From Elusimicrobiota bacterium (GTDB taxonomy: Bacteria > Elusimicrobiota > Elusimicrobia > JACQJN01), in contig JACQJN010000215.1 of the NCBI GenBank assembly GCA_016205085.1, positions 1-14,566 of the forward strand: a DNA stretch of 14,566 bases, in the 5' to 3' direction. The notes below the pieces were generated by a model that ran no database searches, had not been told where the DNA came from, and saw only the letters and a program-made list of their open reading frames with translations. Position numbers and translations under genes: made by a program. Of the stretch, positions 13,366 through 14,566 are shown piece by piece. The stretch's first letter is position 1. Every line of letters starts with the position of its first letter.

Positions 13366-14566
13366 CTAAGGATGGCATCCCGCACAAACAGATTGCACCT
13401 GCTTACGAAGAGGCACTTTCTTGTGCGCTCCTATCTCGTGGCATTTCACGCACCCCATCATCTCCATATGAGCCCTGTGCGGCATCGTCTTTCCGGACAT
13501 TGGACCCAGCTCCGGACTGGAAGTCTCCACAGTTTCGGGAGGGACCTGAACGCCAATTTTAGAATGGCACAGGGTGGCGCAAAAACCTCCCGACAAAAGG
13601 GGCAGAGAGGAGAGGTCTTGAGTCTGTGCTTGAATCCTCTCTCCTATCTCCGAAAGAATTTCATCCTCCCGGCGCAAAGCCAGAGAAGCCAGATAGATAT
13701 TGTGCTCCCCCCGGGAAGCGTGGACGAAGTGATGCCAGTGCTCCGCCCGGGCCGCCTTCTTTTCGATCTCCCGGCGCTCCTGTCCCGCCAAATGGGACGC
13801 CGCTATCGCGGAGCGGATCTGATCGAGTTTTCGTTCCAGCTGAGCCAAACCTTCTTCCAGCTCCGATTTTGTCTCCTGCCAGATTCCTTCAAATTTTGAA
13901 CCGTGGCACTTGACACAGGCCTGGGTGGAGGCTCTGTACGTTTTGCCTCGAAACTCTTCCTCCTGAACATCCTTTTTCTCGCTGTAGTGACACCCCACGC
14001 AATCCACTTGGGCCAGATACATGGGACTGGGCATCTCCGGAAGCCCCAGCGCAGAAACTTTGCCCGAATACATCTCCAACTGGCCCGTGTGCTTGTTCTG
14101 ATGGCAGTAGGAACAATCAAATGTAAGAGTAGGAGACCGGCCCGACACCCCAACAGTAGAGAGCGCAAGAAGAGGCTCTCCCAATCGGACAATGCGAGAA
14201 TCATCCTGTGATTCAAAACCATGGCGGATCTCTTGATGGCAGCGGAAACAGGCCACGTGATGCTTGGTCACGTGATTCTCATGCAAAAATGGAATATCTC
14301 CATACCGCTTAAGTTTTTCCGGCTGATTGTGGCAGGTGAAGCACCGGTCCTCGGGAGCCTTCCCTTCCCCACGAACCACATCCAGATGGCAGTTTTGACA
14401 CGCCAGCCCCTGCTTGACCACAAAATCTTTGTGATTGTAAGTCATGTTGGCAATCTGAAATGATTTTTGAGGAATGTCATGACATCCCAGACAGCCTCCA
14501 ATGGGCCGGAGTTCTCTGCCGGCTCCCTTTCCCTTAAAATGGCACAGGTAGCAGGTGTCGTAAGCC
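13366..14566 (-). CDS. Large multiheme cytochrome c, N-terminus outside the window
   Basis: The frame is open from TAG 13366-13368 to the window edge, giving 399 visible residues. An internal ATG at 14445 could be mistaken for the start, but two more heme sites (CYLCH and CLGCH) are encoded upstream in the same frame, so the gene continues beyond 14566. Ten CxxCH sites are visible (CYLCH, CLGCH, CQNCH, CFTCH, CFRCH, CSYCH, CVGCH, CVKCH, CVKCH, CAGCH) plus one C-A-T-L-C-H with three spacer residues. Between the eighth CxxCH and that site lies a charged, probably coiled-coil segment of roughly 80 residues. Many free histidines (such as H-E-N-H and N-H-K-D) suggest bis-His hemes. It is probably a periplasmic or surface electron conduit for the adjacent bc-type complex. 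No CxxCK nitrite-reductase site is visible. Confidence 0.92.
   Translation of the reverse strand, partial: AYDTCYLCHFKGKGAGRELRPIGGCLGCHDIPQKSFQIANMTYNHKDFVVKQGLACQNCHLDVVRGEGKAPEDRCFTCHNQPEKLKRYGDIPFLHENHVTKHHVACFRCHQEIRHGFESQDDSRIVRLGEPLLALSTVGVSGRSPTLTFDCSYCHQNKHTGQLEMYSGKVSALGLPEMPSPMYLAQVDCVGCHYSEKKDVQEEEFRGKTYRASTQACVKCHGSKFEGIWQETKSELEEGLAQLERKLDQIRSAIAASHLAGQERREIEKKAARAEHWHHFVHASRGEHNIYLASLALRREDEILSEIGERIQAQTQDLSSLPLLSGGFCATLCHSKIGVQVPPETVETSSPELGPMSGKTMPHRAHMEMMGCVKCHEIGAHKKVPLRKQVQSVCAGCHP

Noticed and set aside
14443..14445. ATG as the start of the large multiheme cytochrome
   Set aside because: Two more CxxCH sites are encoded upstream in the same open frame, so the true start is beyond the window.
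13366..14566. NrfA-type nitrite reductase
   Set aside because: No CxxCK catalytic heme site is visible in the 399 residues, although part of the protein lies outside the window.

Overview
All genes in this window lie on the minus strand, so the region is transcribed from high to low coordinates. It is a dense respiratory island from a Gram-negative, heme-rich bacterium. Counting motifs by eye gives about 24 CxxCH sites plus one CX3CH site in five proteins, a Rieske protein, Tat-exported redox proteins, and cytochrome c maturation of the System II (ResB/CcsA) type. About half of the bases are G+C. The genes point to a lineage such as Nitrospirota, NC10, Omnitrophota or a delta-proteobacterium-like group. 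That placement is inference, because no marker gene is present.

First block (14566 to 10198, in transcription order): the 3' part of a large multiheme cytochrome c, a pentaheme cytochrome with a helical tail, a Rieske iron-sulfur protein, a four-helix cytochrome b of the b6 type, and a cytochrome b subunit IV fused to three cytochrome c domains. Together these make a bc/b6f-type quinol:cytochrome c oxidoreductase with two dedicated multiheme partners. The genes are tightly packed, with overlaps of 4 and 20 nt.

Second block (10168 to 2163): after a 100-nt gap carrying a strong sigma-54-type promoter match come an SPFH/stomatin-like membrane protein, a membrane-anchored pentaheme cytochrome, a Tat-exported molybdopterin-oxidoreductase homologue that seems to lack the metal-ligand segment, a four-cluster ferredoxin subunit, a 12-helix NrfD-type membrane protein, a monoheme cytochrome c lipoprotein, and the heme-lyase pair ResB and CcsA. 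The pentaheme/Mop/FeS/NrfD/monoheme set matches alternative complex III (Act) and the Qrc complex in composition, but is a mosaic of the two.

Third block (2141 to 1): a second gap has another sigma-54-type match, then a possible 21-codon ORF whose stop overlaps the start of a FeoB-like ferrous iron transporter, then the first 18 codons of an unidentified gene that starts inside the feoB stop codon.

Working model (inference): the bc-type and Act/Qrc-type modules are two quinone-linked routes to periplasmic multiheme cytochromes, made together with the machinery that attaches heme and with an iron importer. No terminal oxidase, reductase or substrate-specific enzyme is visible, so the electron donor and acceptor cannot be read from this window. 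No RNA genes, CRISPR arrays, insertion sequences or convincing terminators were seen. No gene-free stretch reaches 300 bases; the longest are 10098-10197 and 2086-2162.
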